Of a DNA stretch of 64,000 nucleotides, positions 16,652 to 25,914 are shown in pieces. Under the pieces are notes generated by a model. It had not been told where the DNA came from. It worked only from the letters and a program-made list of their open reading frames with translations, and made no database searches. This DNA comes from Rubrivivax sp. (GTDB lineage: Bacteria; Pseudomonadota; Gammaproteobacteria; Burkholderiales; Burkholderiaceae_C): contig JALHMT010000002.1 of the NCBI GenBank assembly GCA_022843905.1, positions 1-64,000 of the forward strand, given 5' to 3'. Position 1 is the first letter of the stretch. Every line of letters starts with the position of its first letter. The position numbers were made by a program, and so were the translations under genes.

Positions 16652-17731
16652 GTGAGCTTGATGGACCTTCTGCGCGGCCGGAAGCATGCGCCAATGATCG
16701 GCCTCGACATCAGTTCGTCCGGCGTGAAGCTGGTCGAGCTGGGACAGAGCGGGTCTGGCGAGATGGTGCTCGAGCGCCTGGCCTCCGAGCCCTTCGAGAA
16801 GGGCTGGATCACCGACGGCCAGATCGAGAAGTTCGACGAAGTCGCCGAAGCCGTCCGTCGCGTCGTGTCCAAGAGCGGAACGCGCACCAAGAACGTGGTG
16901 ATGGCCATGCCGCAATCGGCCGTCATCACCAAGAAGATCATGCTGCCGGCCGGCCTGCGCGAAGAAGAAATGGAATTGCAGGTCGAGTCCGAGGCGAATC
17001 AGTACATTCCCTTTTCCCTCGACGAGGTCAGTCTGGATTTCTGCGTCATCGGCCCCAGCCTGACCTCCGCCGGTGATGTCGAGGTGCTCATCGCGGCATC
17101 TCGCAAGGATCGCGTACAGGACCGTCAGGGCCTGGCAGAAGCCGCCGGGCTGAAGCCCATCGTGCTCGACATCGAGTCCCACGCTTCCCGGCTGGCCATG
17201 AGCCGCGTCGTGACATCGCTGCCCAACGAGGGGCGCGACGCGCTGGTCGCGCTGTTCGAGATCGGGGCTGACACCACCAGTCTCAAGGTGCTGCGCGACG
17301 ACGACATGCTGTACGACCGCGACCAGGCCTTCGGCGGTGCGCAGCTCACGCAACTCATTTCGCGACAGTACGGCTTCTCGTTCGAGGAAGCCGAACAGAA
17401 GAAGCTGGCCGGTGACCTGCCTGAAGACTACGAAAGCGCCATCCTGGCGCCCTTCGTCGACAGCCTGTCCCAGGAAATCGGCCGTGCGCTGCAGTACTTC
17501 TTCACCAGCACGCCGCACCACAAGGTGCATTACGTGATGCTGGCCGGCGGCACCGCCACGCTGGCGGGTCTGAAGGACCGCGTCACCGAACTGACCGGCT
17601 TCGCCTCGATGGTGGTGAATCCCTTCGAGCACATGCAACTCGGGTCTGCCATCCGTGAAGGGCGCGTGCGCAGGGAGGCGCCGGCCTATCTCACGGCCTG
17701 CGGGCTGGCGATGCGGAGGTTCGTGCAGTGA
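16652..17731 (+). CDS. pilM: Type IV pilus assembly protein PilM
   Basis: 359 residues. An actin-like ATPase-fold protein on the cytoplasmic side of the pilus machine that binds the PilN N-terminus. The fold is marked by MIGLDISSSGVKLVEL (phosphate-1), the DIESHASRLAM region, ALFEIGADTTSLKVL (phosphate-2) and VMLAGGTATLAGLKD (adenosine loop). I chose GTG 16652, with GGGAG 10 bases upstream; GTG 16631 lies inside a hairpin and ATG 16661 is also possible. It is the first gene of pilMNOPQ: its stop overlaps the pilN start (GTGA). Confidence 0.93.
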   Translation: MSLMDLLRGRKHAPMIGLDISSSGVKLVELGQSGSGEMVLERLASEPFEKGWITDGQIEKFDEVAEAVRRVVSKSGTRTKNVVMAMPQSAVITKKIMLPAGLREEEMELQVESEANQYIPFSLDEVSLDFCVIGPSLTSAGDVEVLIAASRKDRVQDRQGLAEAAGLKPIVLDIESHASRLAMSRVVTSLPNEGRDALVALFEIGADTTSLKVLRDDDMLYDRDQAFGGAQLTQLISRQYGFSFEEAEQKKLAGDLPEDYESAILAPFVDSLSQEIGRALQYFFTSTPHHKVHYVMLAGGTATLAGLKDRVTELTGFASMVVNPFEHMQLGSAIREGRVRREAPAYLTACGLAMRRFVQ

Positions 17732-18342
17732 TACTGATCAACCTGCTGCCGCACCGCGAGGAGAAGCGTCAGCAGCGCAAGCGTGCCTTCTTCGCGGGAG
17801 TGATGCTGGCCGGCCTGGTCGGCGTGGGCATTGCCGGCGCGTGGTACACCGTGCTGCAGCAGATGACCAACGCCCAGGTCTCGCGCAACGACTTCCTGAA
17901 GGCGGAGATCGCCCGGCTCGACGCGCAGGTCAAGGACATCGCCACGCTTCGGGGCGAGATCGAGGCGCTCAAGGCGCGGCAGAAATCGGTCGAAGACCTG
18001 CAGATCGACCGCAACACTCCCGTGCACCTGCTCGACGAACTCGCCAAGCAGACGCCTGAAGGCGTCTACCTCACCTCGATCAAGCAGACCGGGCAGGTGG
18101 TTGCCGTCACGGGTGTCGCGCAGACCAACGAGCGCGTCTCCGAGTTCCTTCGCAACACCGCCTACAACGCGGCCTGGCTCGAGCGCCCGGAGCTCATCGA
18201 GATCAAGTCGGCCAACATCACCACGGCAGGACGTGAAGCGCGACGGCTGTACGAATTCTCCCTGCGCGTCACGTTGAAGCGCCCGCAGGCCGCGCCGCCG
18301 GCCCCTGCGCCGGGAGCTGCGGTCGTCAAGAAGACGACCTGA
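17728..18342 (+). CDS. pilN: Type IV pilus assembly protein PilN
   Basis: 204 residues starting at GTG, overlapping pilM by four bases. The N-terminal ILINLLPHREEKR is the conserved PilM-binding motif, followed by one membrane segment (about 25-48), a coiled coil (about 50-95) and a periplasmic ferredoxin-like domain. PilN forms a heterodimer with PilO in the inner-membrane alignment complex. The C-terminus is an Ala/Pro tail. The very tight gene packing supports one transcript and equal synthesis with PilM and PilO. Confidence 0.93.
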   Translation: MILINLLPHREEKRQQRKRAFFAGVMLAGLVGVGIAGAWYTVLQQMTNAQVSRNDFLKAEIARLDAQVKDIATLRGEIEALKARQKSVEDLQIDRNTPVHLLDELAKQTPEGVYLTSIKQTGQVVAVTGVAQTNERVSEFLRNTAYNAAWLERPELIEIKSANITTAGREARRLYEFSLRVTLKRPQAAPPAPAPGAAVVKKTT

Positions 18343-18349
18343 GGTCAGC

Positions 18350-19039
18350 ATGGCAGCCAACACCTCTTCCTTCAACTTCGACCTGAACAGCGCCTTCGAA
18401 CGGGCTTCGTCGCAGTTCAAGGGCCTGAACACCCGCGAGCCCGGCCAGTGGCCCACCTTGCCCAAGCTGGCGGTCTGGTTGTTCACCACAGCCGTGGTCG
18501 TGCTCATCGGCTGGTTCCTGTTGCTGTCGACGGCCACCGAAGAACTCGAAGCCGAGCGCCTCAAGGAGCCCGAGCTCAAGCAGAACTACCTGTCCAAGCT
18601 GGGGCAGGCCGTCAACCTGAGCGAACTGCGCAAGCAGAAGCTGCAGGTGCAGGAGTACGTGACCCAGCTCGAGAAGCAGCTGCCCGGCAAGGCCGAGATG
18701 GATGCGCTGCTGTCGGACATCAACCAGGCAGGGCTGGGTCGCGGCCTGTCCTTCGAACTGTTCCGTCCCGGGCAGGTCGAGGTGAAGGACTATTACGCTG
18801 AACTGCCGATCTCCATCCGCGTGACCGGCCGCTACCACGATATCGGTTCGTTTGCAGCCGACGTGTCCAACCTGTCGCGCATCGTGACGCTGCAGAACCT
18901 GGCGATCGTGCAGCCCCCGCGCGATGCGGCAGGCAGCCTGTCGATGGAAGCCACGGCGCGCACCTACCGCTACCTCGATCCGACCGAAGTGGCCGAGCAG
19001 CAGAAGGCGGCGGCTGCCAAAGCAGGAGCCAAGAAGTGA
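18350..19039 (+). CDS. pilO: Type IV pilus assembly protein PilO
   Basis: 229 residues. A short cytoplasmic part, a membrane segment (about 42-60), a coiled coil with many Glu/Lys/Gln (about 60-110) and a periplasmic domain with the PilO pattern GRGLSFELFRPGQVEVKDYYAELPI. It pairs with PilN and carries the PilP lipoprotein. It begins 7 bases after pilN. The C-terminus (QQKAAAAKAGAKK) is basic and low in complexity. Length is normal for the family. Confidence 0.93.
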   Translation: MAANTSSFNFDLNSAFERASSQFKGLNTREPGQWPTLPKLAVWLFTTAVVVLIGWFLLLSTATEELEAERLKEPELKQNYLSKLGQAVNLSELRKQKLQVQEYVTQLEKQLPGKAEMDALLSDINQAGLGRGLSFELFRPGQVEVKDYYAELPISIRVTGRYHDIGSFAADVSNLSRIVTLQNLAIVQPPRDAAGSLSMEATARTYRYLDPTEVAEQQKAAAAKAGAKK

Positions 19040-19569
19040 TGCGAGCGGCACGTCTTGGGGCCCTGCTGGGCCTGACGCTGATGTTGGCCGCCTGCGGGGC
19101 CAACCACGAGGAGCTGCAGCAGTGGATGGAGCAGCAGCGCCGCGAAGTGCGCCCGAACGTCACTCCCCTGCAGCCACCCAAGAAGTTCGACCCTCAGCCC
19201 TACGCATCGGCGCAGGCCGTGGAGCCCTTCAGCAGCCAGAAGCTGACGGTGGCCATCAAGCAGGAGTCGAGACAGCCGAATTCCCTGTTGTCCGGCGAAC
19301 TCAACCGCCGCAAGGAGCCTCTTGAGGCCTACCCGCTGGACAACATGCGCATGGTGGGTAGCCTGGCCAAGAGTGGCCAGCCCTTTGCGCTGTTGAAGGT
19401 CGACAACCTGCTTTACCAGGTGAAGGTCGGAGACTACCTCGGCCAGAACTACGGCCGTATCACCAAGATCGCCGAGACCGAGATCGCGCTGCGCGAGATC
19501 GTCCAGGACGCCGCAGGCGAGTGGATCGAGCGCGTCGGCAGTCTGCAGCTGCAGGAGAAGGCGCGATGA
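19039..19569 (+). CDS. pilP: Type IV pilus lipoprotein PilP
   Basis: About 176 residues. The lipobox LMLAAC within the first 20 residues marks a lipoprotein; a stretch (about 25-75) rich in Pro and Gln is disordered and binds PilNO. The C-terminal beta domain (MVGSLAKSGQPFALLKVDNLLYQV, GDYLGQNYGRI) contacts the PilQ secretin. The ATG overlaps the pilO stop by one base (TGATG); a GTG just before it is the alternative. This gene bridges the inner-membrane complex with the secretin encoded next. Confidence 0.93.
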   Translation: MRAARLGALLGLTLMLAACGANHEELQQWMEQQRREVRPNVTPLQPPKKFDPQPYASAQAVEPFSSQKLTVAIKQESRQPNSLLSGELNRRKEPLEAYPLDNMRMVGSLAKSGQPFALLKVDNLLYQVKVGDYLGQNYGRITKIAETEIALREIVQDAAGEWIERVGSLQLQEKAR

Positions 19570-19592
19570 GGATCATCGAGGAGAGGTTCACC

Positions 19593-21737
19593 ATGTTCAA
19601 GTGGCGCGCGGCACACGCCGCCCTCGCCGTGTTGACGGCTGCCGCCCTGGCGCCGTCGGTGGCGATGGCGCAAAACGCCATCCAGTCGATCACCAGCACG
19701 CAGCAGGCCGGCACCGAGGTGGTCCGCATCGAACTGAGCGAGGCCCTGACCGCCGTGCCGAACGGCTTTTCGACCCAGTCGCCGCCACGCATCGCCATCG
19801 ACCTGCCCAATGTCGGCAATGCGACGGGCCGCAGTGCCGTCGAGATCAACCAGGGCAACCTGCGCTCGGTGAACGTGGCCCAGGCCGGCGAGCGCACCCG
19901 GCTCGTGCTGAACCTCAAGCAGGCCTCGGGTTACCGCGCACAGTTGCAGGGCAAGGCGCTGCTGCTCGTGCTCGACGCCACGGGTCCGGGCGCCGGTGGC
20001 GAACCCTCGCAGTTCTCTGCCGCTCAGAACGTCGAACCGCAGGGTCTGCGCGACATCGACTTCCGTCGCGGCAGCGACGGTGCCGGGCGCATCGTCGTGG
20101 GTCTGCCCAGCACCCAGGTTGGCGTCGACATCCGTCAGCAGGGCCAGACCCTGGTGGTCGAGTTTCTGCGCTCCACCCTGCCCGACAGCCTGCGCCGCCG
20201 ACTCGACGTCACCGACTTCGGCACACCCGTGCAGACGGTCTCGACCTTCCAGAGCGGCGACCGTGTGCGCATGATGGTCGAGCCACGCGGCAACTGGGAG
20301 CACAGTGCCTACCAGACCGACAACCAGTTCGTGCTGGAAGTGCGGCCGGTGAAGGTCGACCCCAACAAGCTGACGCAAGGACCCGGCTTCCAGGGCGAAA
20401 AGCTGTCCTTGAACTTCCAGAACATCGAGGTCCGTGCCCTGCTGCAGGTCATCGCCGACTTCACCAACTTCAACGTGGTGACCAGCGATACCGTGACCGG
20501 CACCGTCACGCTGCGACTGAAGGACGTGCCCTGGGATCAGGCCCTGGACATCATCATGCAGAGCAAGGGCCTGGGCGTGCGCAAGTCCGGCAACGTGTTG
20601 TGGATCGCGCCCAAGGAAGAGCTCGCAGCCAAGGAGCAGGTCGAACTCGAGGCCAAGAAGAAGGTCGCTGAACTGGAGCCCCTGCGCACGCAGTCGTTCC
20701 AGCTCAACTACACCAAGGCCGAAGAGATCGCCAAGGGGCTCTCCGGCCAGAACCAGGTGCAGGGCGCGGCGGGCGGCAATGCCCAGGCCACGCGCCTGCT
20801 GTCCCCGCGCGGCAGCGTGATCTTCGAATCGCGCACCAACCAGCTCTTCGTATCGGACATTCCGTCCAAGCTCGAAGAGGTGCAGTCGCTGATCGCCAAG
20901 ATCGACATTCCCGTGCGCCAGGTGCTGATCGAAGCGCGCATCGTCGAGGCCAGCGACACCTTCGGCCGCTCGCTGGGCGTCAAGCTGGGTGGTTCCGACT
21001 TCCGCGGACTGGCCGGCGGCATCCCGGGCTACAACATCATCGGCAGCAACTACGCGACCGTCGGCGGCAACTACAACGCCGTCGGTGGCCAGACGCTGCA
21101 GTTGGCGCGAGACGACTTCAAGTACAACGACACGCAGTTCGTCAACCTGCCGGCCAACGTCAGCTCGCTGGGCGGCGCTGCTGCAGCGACCTTCGCTCTG
21201 TCGCTGTTCAGCGCCACGGCCAACCGCTTCCTCAACCTCGAGCTGTCGGCTCTTGAAGCCGAAGGCAAGGGCAAGATCGTGTCGAGCCCGCGCGTGATCA
21301 CGGCCGACCAGGTCAAGGCCCTGATCGAGCAGGGCGAAGAACTCCCGTACCAGGCCGCCACGTCCAGCGGCGCCACGCAGATCCAGTTCCGCAAGGCCAA
21401 TCTGAAGCTCGAAGTGACGCCGCAGATCACGCCCGAAGGCAACGTCATCCTGGACGTCGACGTCAACAAGGACAGCGTCGGCCGCAACACGGTGGCCGGC
21501 TTCGCCATCGACACCAAGCACGTGAAGACCCAGGTGCTGGTCGAAAACGGCGGCACCGTGGTGCTGGGCGGCATCTTCACCCAGACCGAGCGCAACGAAA
21601 TCAACAAGGTGCCGCTGCTGGGTGACCTGCCCTGGGTGGGCTACCTGTTCCAGAACCGCGCCCGCTCCACCGAAAAGACCGAGCTGCTGGTCTTCATCAC
21701 ACCGAAGATCGTCACCGACCGCTCTGCGGCACGCTGA
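19593..21737 (+). CDS. pilQ: Type IV pilus secretin PilQ
   Basis: 714 residues starting at ATG 19593, selected because AGGAGAGG lies 6-7 bases upstream and a signal peptide follows (cut after VAMAQ). Domains: two AMIN domains (about 25-245) that bind peptidoglycan, the STN/N0 region (about 270-340, KLSLNFQNIEVRALLQVIADF), an N1/KH domain, and the secretin barrel from about 450 to the end with the VPLLGDLPWVGYLF motif. It forms the outer-membrane pore for the pilus. An in-frame ATG at 19566 overlaps the pilP stop and is a less likely start. It is the last assembly gene of the operon. Confidence 0.95.
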   Translation: MFKWRAAHAALAVLTAAALAPSVAMAQNAIQSITSTQQAGTEVVRIELSEALTAVPNGFSTQSPPRIAIDLPNVGNATGRSAVEINQGNLRSVNVAQAGERTRLVLNLKQASGYRAQLQGKALLLVLDATGPGAGGEPSQFSAAQNVEPQGLRDIDFRRGSDGAGRIVVGLPSTQVGVDIRQQGQTLVVEFLRSTLPDSLRRRLDVTDFGTPVQTVSTFQSGDRVRMMVEPRGNWEHSAYQTDNQFVLEVRPVKVDPNKLTQGPGFQGEKLSLNFQNIEVRALLQVIADFTNFNVVTSDTVTGTVTLRLKDVPWDQALDIIMQSKGLGVRKSGNVLWIAPKEELAAKEQVELEAKKKVAELEPLRTQSFQLNYTKAEEIAKGLSGQNQVQGAAGGNAQATRLLSPRGSVIFESRTNQLFVSDIPSKLEEVQSLIAKIDIPVRQVLIEARIVEASDTFGRSLGVKLGGSDFRGLAGGIPGYNIIGSNYATVGGNYNAVGGQTLQLARDDFKYNDTQFVNLPANVSSLGGAAAATFALSLFSATANRFLNLELSALEAEGKGKIVSSPRVITADQVKALIEQGEELPYQAATSSGATQIQFRKANLKLEVTPQITPEGNVILDVDVNKDSVGRNTVAGFAIDTKHVKTQVLVENGGTVVLGGIFTQTERNEINKVPLLGDLPWVGYLFQNRARSTEKTELLVFITPKIVTDRSAAR

Positions 21738-21781
21738 GGCACGAGCCCGGCCCTGACGGCCCAGCCACGGGAAACTGAGAG

Positions 21782-24154
21782 ATGAACTACTTCACGAGAA
21801 TCTTGTCGTTGCTGGCGCTGGCGTTCCTGGCTGCCTGCGGCGGCGGCGGCGGCAATTCGGGCAGCCCGCTGGTGGGCGGATCGCAAGGCTCTTCGGCCTC
21901 CGATCTCGTCATCGTTTTGAGTTCGGCGAGCGTGCCCAACACGGCTGGGAGCTCGGTCACGGCCACCGTCACCGCGCTGGATGCCAATCGGAATGCCGTC
22001 AGCGGCGTTCCAGTCAGCTTTCGCGTCGACAACGGTGGTGTCGTTGCACCCGCCGGCACAGTTACAGATGCCGAAGGCAAGATCACCGCCGTTGTGGGCA
22101 TCGGTGCCGACAGTACGCCTCGCAGCATCAACGTTTCGGCAGGCAGCGGCAGCATTACGAGGACTGCACCGCTGACAGTGACCAGCTCCGCCATTTCCGG
22201 CGCAGGTACGCTCGAATTGGCACTCAGCAGCACGTCAATCAGTTCGGCTACCCCTGCCACGGTGACGGCTACGCTGAAGGACTCCAGTGGCCGTGCCATC
22301 GCGGGTCAAGTGGTGACGTTCAGCGTAGCGCGCCAGATCGCTGCACCCAACATCGGCACCGCGTTGACAGATAGCGCGGGTAGGGCGGTCGTCGTACTCG
22401 CTCCCATCAATTCGACGGGGGCAGGTGCTGACGAGATTCGAGCCACGGCGAACGTCAACGGCACGCAGTTGGCTGCGACTCGTGGTTTCCAGGTGCAGGC
22501 AACGAATGTCACCATCGACAGCTTCTCTTCCGCTGTAGGTGCGCTTTCGGCCTATGGCCAGACAACCTTGCAGCTCAGCTTGTCGGGGGTCAGTGTCGGC
22601 TCGCCGGTCCAGATCAGCATCAACTCGTCGTGCGCTACGCTCGACAAGGCCGTGGTGTCTCCCAGTACCTTCACCGCAACGACGCCCATAGTGGCATTGC
22701 AATACCGCGACGCCGGTTGTGGCGCCATCCAGGTGTCGGATCAGTTGCAGGCAACCATCGTCGGTTCGGCCAACTCGCGCACCCTGTCCCTGCCTATTGC
22801 TGCGCCCTCGGTATCTAGCCTTGCGTTCATTGGCGCCAGTCCGGAAACGATCTTCCTGCGGGGCTCCGGATTCGCCGAGGCCTCCATCGTGACGTTCGAG
22901 GTACGTGATGCTGCGGGAAATCCGTTGCCGAACCGCAACGTGGTTACGCGGCTGCTGACCCTGACCGGAGGCGTCACGATGGAAGGCGGTACCGCAGACG
23001 TCCTGCGGACTTCTGACGCCTCCGGACGAATCTCGGTGCGGGTTAACTCTGGCAGCCTGCCCACCCCTGTTCGGGTGTCAGCAACGCTGCAGAACACCAA
23101 CATCTCCACCGTTTCGAGCAACCTCAGCGTGGCAGTGGGACTGCCCTCACAGCTGAACTTTTCCTTGTCCCAGGGCACTCTGAACATTGAGGGCTACAAC
23201 ATCGATGGAACGCCCAACACATACCAAATCATTGCCGCTGATCGTAGCGGCAACCCCGTGCCGGCGGGTACCTCGGTCAATTTCGTCACCGAGGGTGGGC
23301 AGGTCGAAGCCATCAAACAGACTGCGCTGGTCAATGGCATCGCGCGGACAACGGCCAACTTCGTCTCTGCGGAACCGCGTCCTCTCGACGGACGAGTAAC
23401 TATTACTGCGTACGCTCTTGGCGAAGAGTCCTTTATCGATCTGAACGGCAACAACACCAAGGATCCGGGCGAGCCTTTCCAGGACTTGGGGAATATCTTC
23501 AAGGATCGCCTCTTTGACGGCATGTTCGATGCCAGCAACGATGAATTCATTCCTTTGGCGATCAACAACTCGTCCAGTTGCGCCGATTCTGGCGATGCCT
23601 TGTTGCGGCTGAACCCCAGCATCCCGACGATGCCGGCCACCTGCGACGGCTTGTGGAGCGGGGCGGGCCAGGTCTACGTTCGTCGGGCCATCGAGACGGT
23701 GCTCTCCACGTCGGCTGCGCGGCCGCTTTGGGCCAACACCTCTCGATTGGACTCAAGCTGCGCCAAGATCGACCTGCAATTCGGCCCGCAGCCGTCGAAC
23801 GTTTCTCGCTACACCCTGGTTGGAAACGATACGTGGTATGACGGAGCCGCCAGCGGCTCGCTTTCCTTGATCGTCGGCGACAACAACCCGGTCCGGCTCA
23901 ACCCCATGCCGGCAGGCACAACGATCACCGCGACGACGCCAACCACTGGGCTGACCGTGACTGTTGGCGGTGGATCACCGGTTCCCAGCACGACTGAGCG
24001 TACTTTCACCTCGATCGGCTACAACTTCGCCGATGGGCTCGTCAGGGCGGGTGTCATCTTCATTACCTTTCGATCGCCCGGCGGAGTCGCGACGACGTTC
24101 TCGGTCAACGTGAACCGTGATCTCGCTCTCCCGTCGGCGTGCCCCACCCCCTGA
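21782..24154 (+). CDS. Ig-like (Big_1-type) repeat lipoprotein between pilQ and aroK
   Basis: 790 residues. The signal peptide ends in the lipobox LAAC followed by a pentaglycine. Two invasin-type Ig-like repeats are evident near the N-terminus (about 40-135 and 140-235), with the recurring pattern VTALDANRNAVSGVPVSF and TLKDSSGRAIAGQVVTFSV. More diverged ones follow at about 350-440 and 450-560. A calcium-loop-like motif, Asp553-x-Asn555-x-Asn557-x-Thr559-x-Asp561-x-x-Glu564, lies in the C-terminal third, followed by a region with several cysteines. GC content is clearly lower than that of its neighbours (28 of 60 bases in 23401-23460). It starts 44 bases after pilQ and overlaps the aroK start by 16 bases, so it is embedded in the pil-aro transcript. 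It is probably a surface or pilus-associated adhesin; function is inferred. Confidence 0.8.
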   Translation: MNYFTRILSLLALAFLAACGGGGGNSGSPLVGGSQGSSASDLVIVLSSASVPNTAGSSVTATVTALDANRNAVSGVPVSFRVDNGGVVAPAGTVTDAEGKITAVVGIGADSTPRSINVSAGSGSITRTAPLTVTSSAISGAGTLELALSSTSISSATPATVTATLKDSSGRAIAGQVVTFSVARQIAAPNIGTALTDSAGRAVVVLAPINSTGAGADEIRATANVNGTQLAATRGFQVQATNVTIDSFSSAVGALSAYGQTTLQLSLSGVSVGSPVQISINSSCATLDKAVVSPSTFTATTPIVALQYRDAGCGAIQVSDQLQATIVGSANSRTLSLPIAAPSVSSLAFIGASPETIFLRGSGFAEASIVTFEVRDAAGNPLPNRNVVTRLLTLTGGVTMEGGTADVLRTSDASGRISVRVNSGSLPTPVRVSATLQNTNISTVSSNLSVAVGLPSQLNFSLSQGTLNIEGYNIDGTPNTYQIIAADRSGNPVPAGTSVNFVTEGGQVEAIKQTALVNGIARTTANFVSAEPRPLDGRVTITAYALGEESFIDLNGNNTKDPGEPFQDLGNIFKDRLFDGMFDASNDEFIPLAINNSSSCADSGDALLRLNPSIPTMPATCDGLWSGAGQVYVRRAIETVLSTSAARPLWANTSRLDSSCAKIDLQFGPQPSNVSRYTLVGNDTWYDGAASGSLSLIVGDNNPVRLNPMPAGTTITATTPTTGLTVTVGGGSPVPSTTERTFTSIGYNFADGLVRAGVIFITFRSPGGVATTFSVNVNRDLALPSACPTP

Positions 24155-24711
24155 TAATCTCCCTGGTCGGCATGCCCGGCTGTGGCAAGACCACGGTCGG
24201 GCGCCACCTGTCACGCCAGCTGGGCCTGAAGTTCGTCGACAGCGACGCCGAGATCGAGCACCGAATCGACATGCCCATTCGCGACTGGTTCGCGGCACGG
24301 GGCGAAGCGGCCTTCCGCGACGTCGAGCAGGACGTCATCGACGATCTCACGCAGCGTCAGGGCATCGTGCTGGCCACCGGTGGGGGAGCCGTGCTGCGAC
24401 CGTCGAATCGTGACGCGCTGCACTCCCGCTCGCACGTGTTCTACCTGCGGGCCACCCCCGAGGAATTGTTCCGACGGTTGAAGCACGACACCCAGCGCCC
24501 CTTGCTGCAGGTGGCCGACCCGCAGGCGAGGCTGCGCGAACTGTTCCGCGAGCGCGACCCGCTGTACCGCCGCGTGGCGCACTTCGTCGTCGAGAGTGCG
24601 CGTCCCTCGGTGTCGGCGCTGCTGGGCATGGTGCTCATGCAGCTCGAGCTGGCAGGCCTGGTCGATCCCGGCGCCGTGCCCTCGAGCATCGACTCGCCCG
24701 GCACGCGCTGA
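24139..24711 (+). CDS. aroK: Shikimate kinase
   Basis: 190 residues. Phosphorylates shikimate in the chorismate pathway. Walker A is GMPGCGKT (residues 11-18), the shikimate site has DSDAEIE and the FRDVE glutamate, the glycine-rich motif is [10 protein letters not shown], and the lid region has RPLL. The only plausible start is GTG 24139, inside the last codons of the preceding lipoprotein gene, so translation is likely coupled. The C-terminus is about 15 residues longer than in E. coli. The order pil genes - aroK - aroB is typical of proteobacteria. Confidence 0.94.
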   Translation: MPHPLIISLVGMPGCGKTTVGRHLSRQLGLKFVDSDAEIEHRIDMPIRDWFAARGEAAFRDVEQDVIDDLTQRQGIVLATGGGAVLRPSNRDALHSRSHVFYLRATPEELFRRLKHDTQRPLLQVADPQARLRELFRERDPLYRRVAHFVVESARPSVSALLGMVLMQLELAGLVDPGAVPSSIDSPGTR

Positions 24712-24713
24712 CA

Positions 24714-24764
24714 CTCCGCCGCGCCGGCCCTGCTGCAGGAGCAGGGCGGTCCGGCTGGGCGGAG
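24714..24764. other. Nested hairpin between aroK and aroB
   Basis: Outer arms CTCCGCC (24714-24720) and GGCGGAG (24758-24764) enclose a perfect inner stem CCCTGCT / AGCAGGG (24728-24734 with 24740-24746, 5-base loop). No T run follows on either strand, so it is more likely an RNA-processing or stability element within the operon than a terminator. Confidence 0.5.
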
Positions 24765-24802
24765 CGCCGGCTGCTGGCGCCCGCGGCATACACTGCGCGG
24801 CC

Positions 24803-25909
24803 ATGAACGCCAAGCCCTCCCACCGCACGAGCGTCCCCGTCGAGACCCCGTCGGCGCGCTACGAGATCCTCATCGGCAATGGCCTGCTGCAGCGACCCGA
24901 GACCTGGGCCGGTCTGCCGCGCGCCAGCCACGCCGTCATCGTCAGCAACACCACCGTCGAGGCGATCTACGAAGCGACGTTGCGGGACGCCTTGTCGCCG
25001 CTCTATCGCCGAGTCTCTTCGCTCGCGCTCCCCGATGGCGAAGCGTACAAGACCTGGGAAACGCTGAACCTCGTGTTCGACCACCTGCTGCGCGAAGCTT
25101 GCGACCGCAAGACGGTGATCTTCGCGCTGGGTGGCGGCGTGGTGGGCGACATGGCCGGCTTCGCCGCCGCCTGCTACATGCGCGGCGTGCCCTTCGTCCA
25201 GGTGCCCACCACGCTGCTGGCCCAGGTCGACTCGTCGGTGGGCGGCAAGACGGCGATCAACCATCCACTGGGCAAGAACATGATCGGCGCGTTCTACCAG
25301 CCGGCCCGCGTGATCTGTGACCTGGCCACGCTGGCCACGCTGCCACAGCGCGAGTTCAGTGCCGGACTGGCCGAAGTCATCAAGTACGGCCCCATCTTCG
25401 ACGCCGCCTTCCTCGACTGGATCGAGCAGAACCTGGACGCCTTGATGGCTCGTGACGCCCTGGCGTTGTCGCATGCCGTACGCAGAAGCTGCGAGATCAA
25501 GGCCGAGGTCGTCGGCCAGGACGAACGCGAAGGCGGCCTGCGCGCCATCCTCAATTACGGCCATACGTTCGGCCACGCCATCGAGGCCGGGCTCGGCTAC
25601 GGCGAGTGGCTGCACGGCGAGGCCGTCGCCTGCGGCATGGTGATGGCCAGCGAGCTGTCCGTGCTGCTGGGGCTGATGCCGGGCGATTTCGTGCCACGCA
25701 TGCAGCGGCTGCTGCAGCGCGCGCAGCTGCCGATTGCGGGGCCTGCGCTGGGCGTTTCCCGCTACCTGGACCTGATGCGTGTGGACAAGAAGGCCGAGGG
25801 CGGCGCGATCCGGTTCGTGCTGATCGAGTCGCTCGGCCGCGCCACGGTGAGGCCTGCGCCCGATGAACTGGTGGCTCGCGCCATCGAACGCCACCTCACC
25901 GGCGTCTGA
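24803..25909 (+). CDS. aroB: 3-dehydroquinate synthase
   Basis: 368 residues. Converts DAHP to 3-dehydroquinate using NAD and zinc. Seen: the NAD-binding [13 protein letters not shown], the [20 protein letters not shown] motif, the zinc ligands in GLAEVIKYG and in [11 protein letters not shown], and the final HGEAVACGM. The start at ATG 24803 gives an N-terminal extension of about 14 residues relative to E. coli, common in this group. It lies 91 bases after aroK, the gap being filled by the nested hairpin, and 5 bases before the dGTPase gene. Confidence 0.95.
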   Translation: MNAKPSHRTSVPVETPSARYEILIGNGLLQRPETWAGLPRASHAVIVSNTTVEAIYEATLRDALSPLYRRVSSLALPDGEAYKTWETLNLVFDHLLREACDRKTVIFALGGGVVGDMAGFAAACYMRGVPFVQVPTTLLAQVDSSVGGKTAINHPLGKNMIGAFYQPARVICDLATLATLPQREFSAGLAEVIKYGPIFDAAFLDWIEQNLDALMARDALALSHAVRRSCEIKAEVVGQDEREGGLRAILNYGHTFGHAIEAGLGYGEWLHGEAVACGMVMASELSVLLGLMPGDFVPRMQRLLQRAQLPIAGPALGVSRYLDLMRVDKKAEGGAIRFVLIESLGRATVRPAPDELVARAIERHLTGV

Positions 25910-25914
25910 AGCGC

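Noticed and set aside
24714..24764. Terminator between aroK and aroB
   Set aside because: No T run on either strand after the hairpin, and aroB follows in the same direction.
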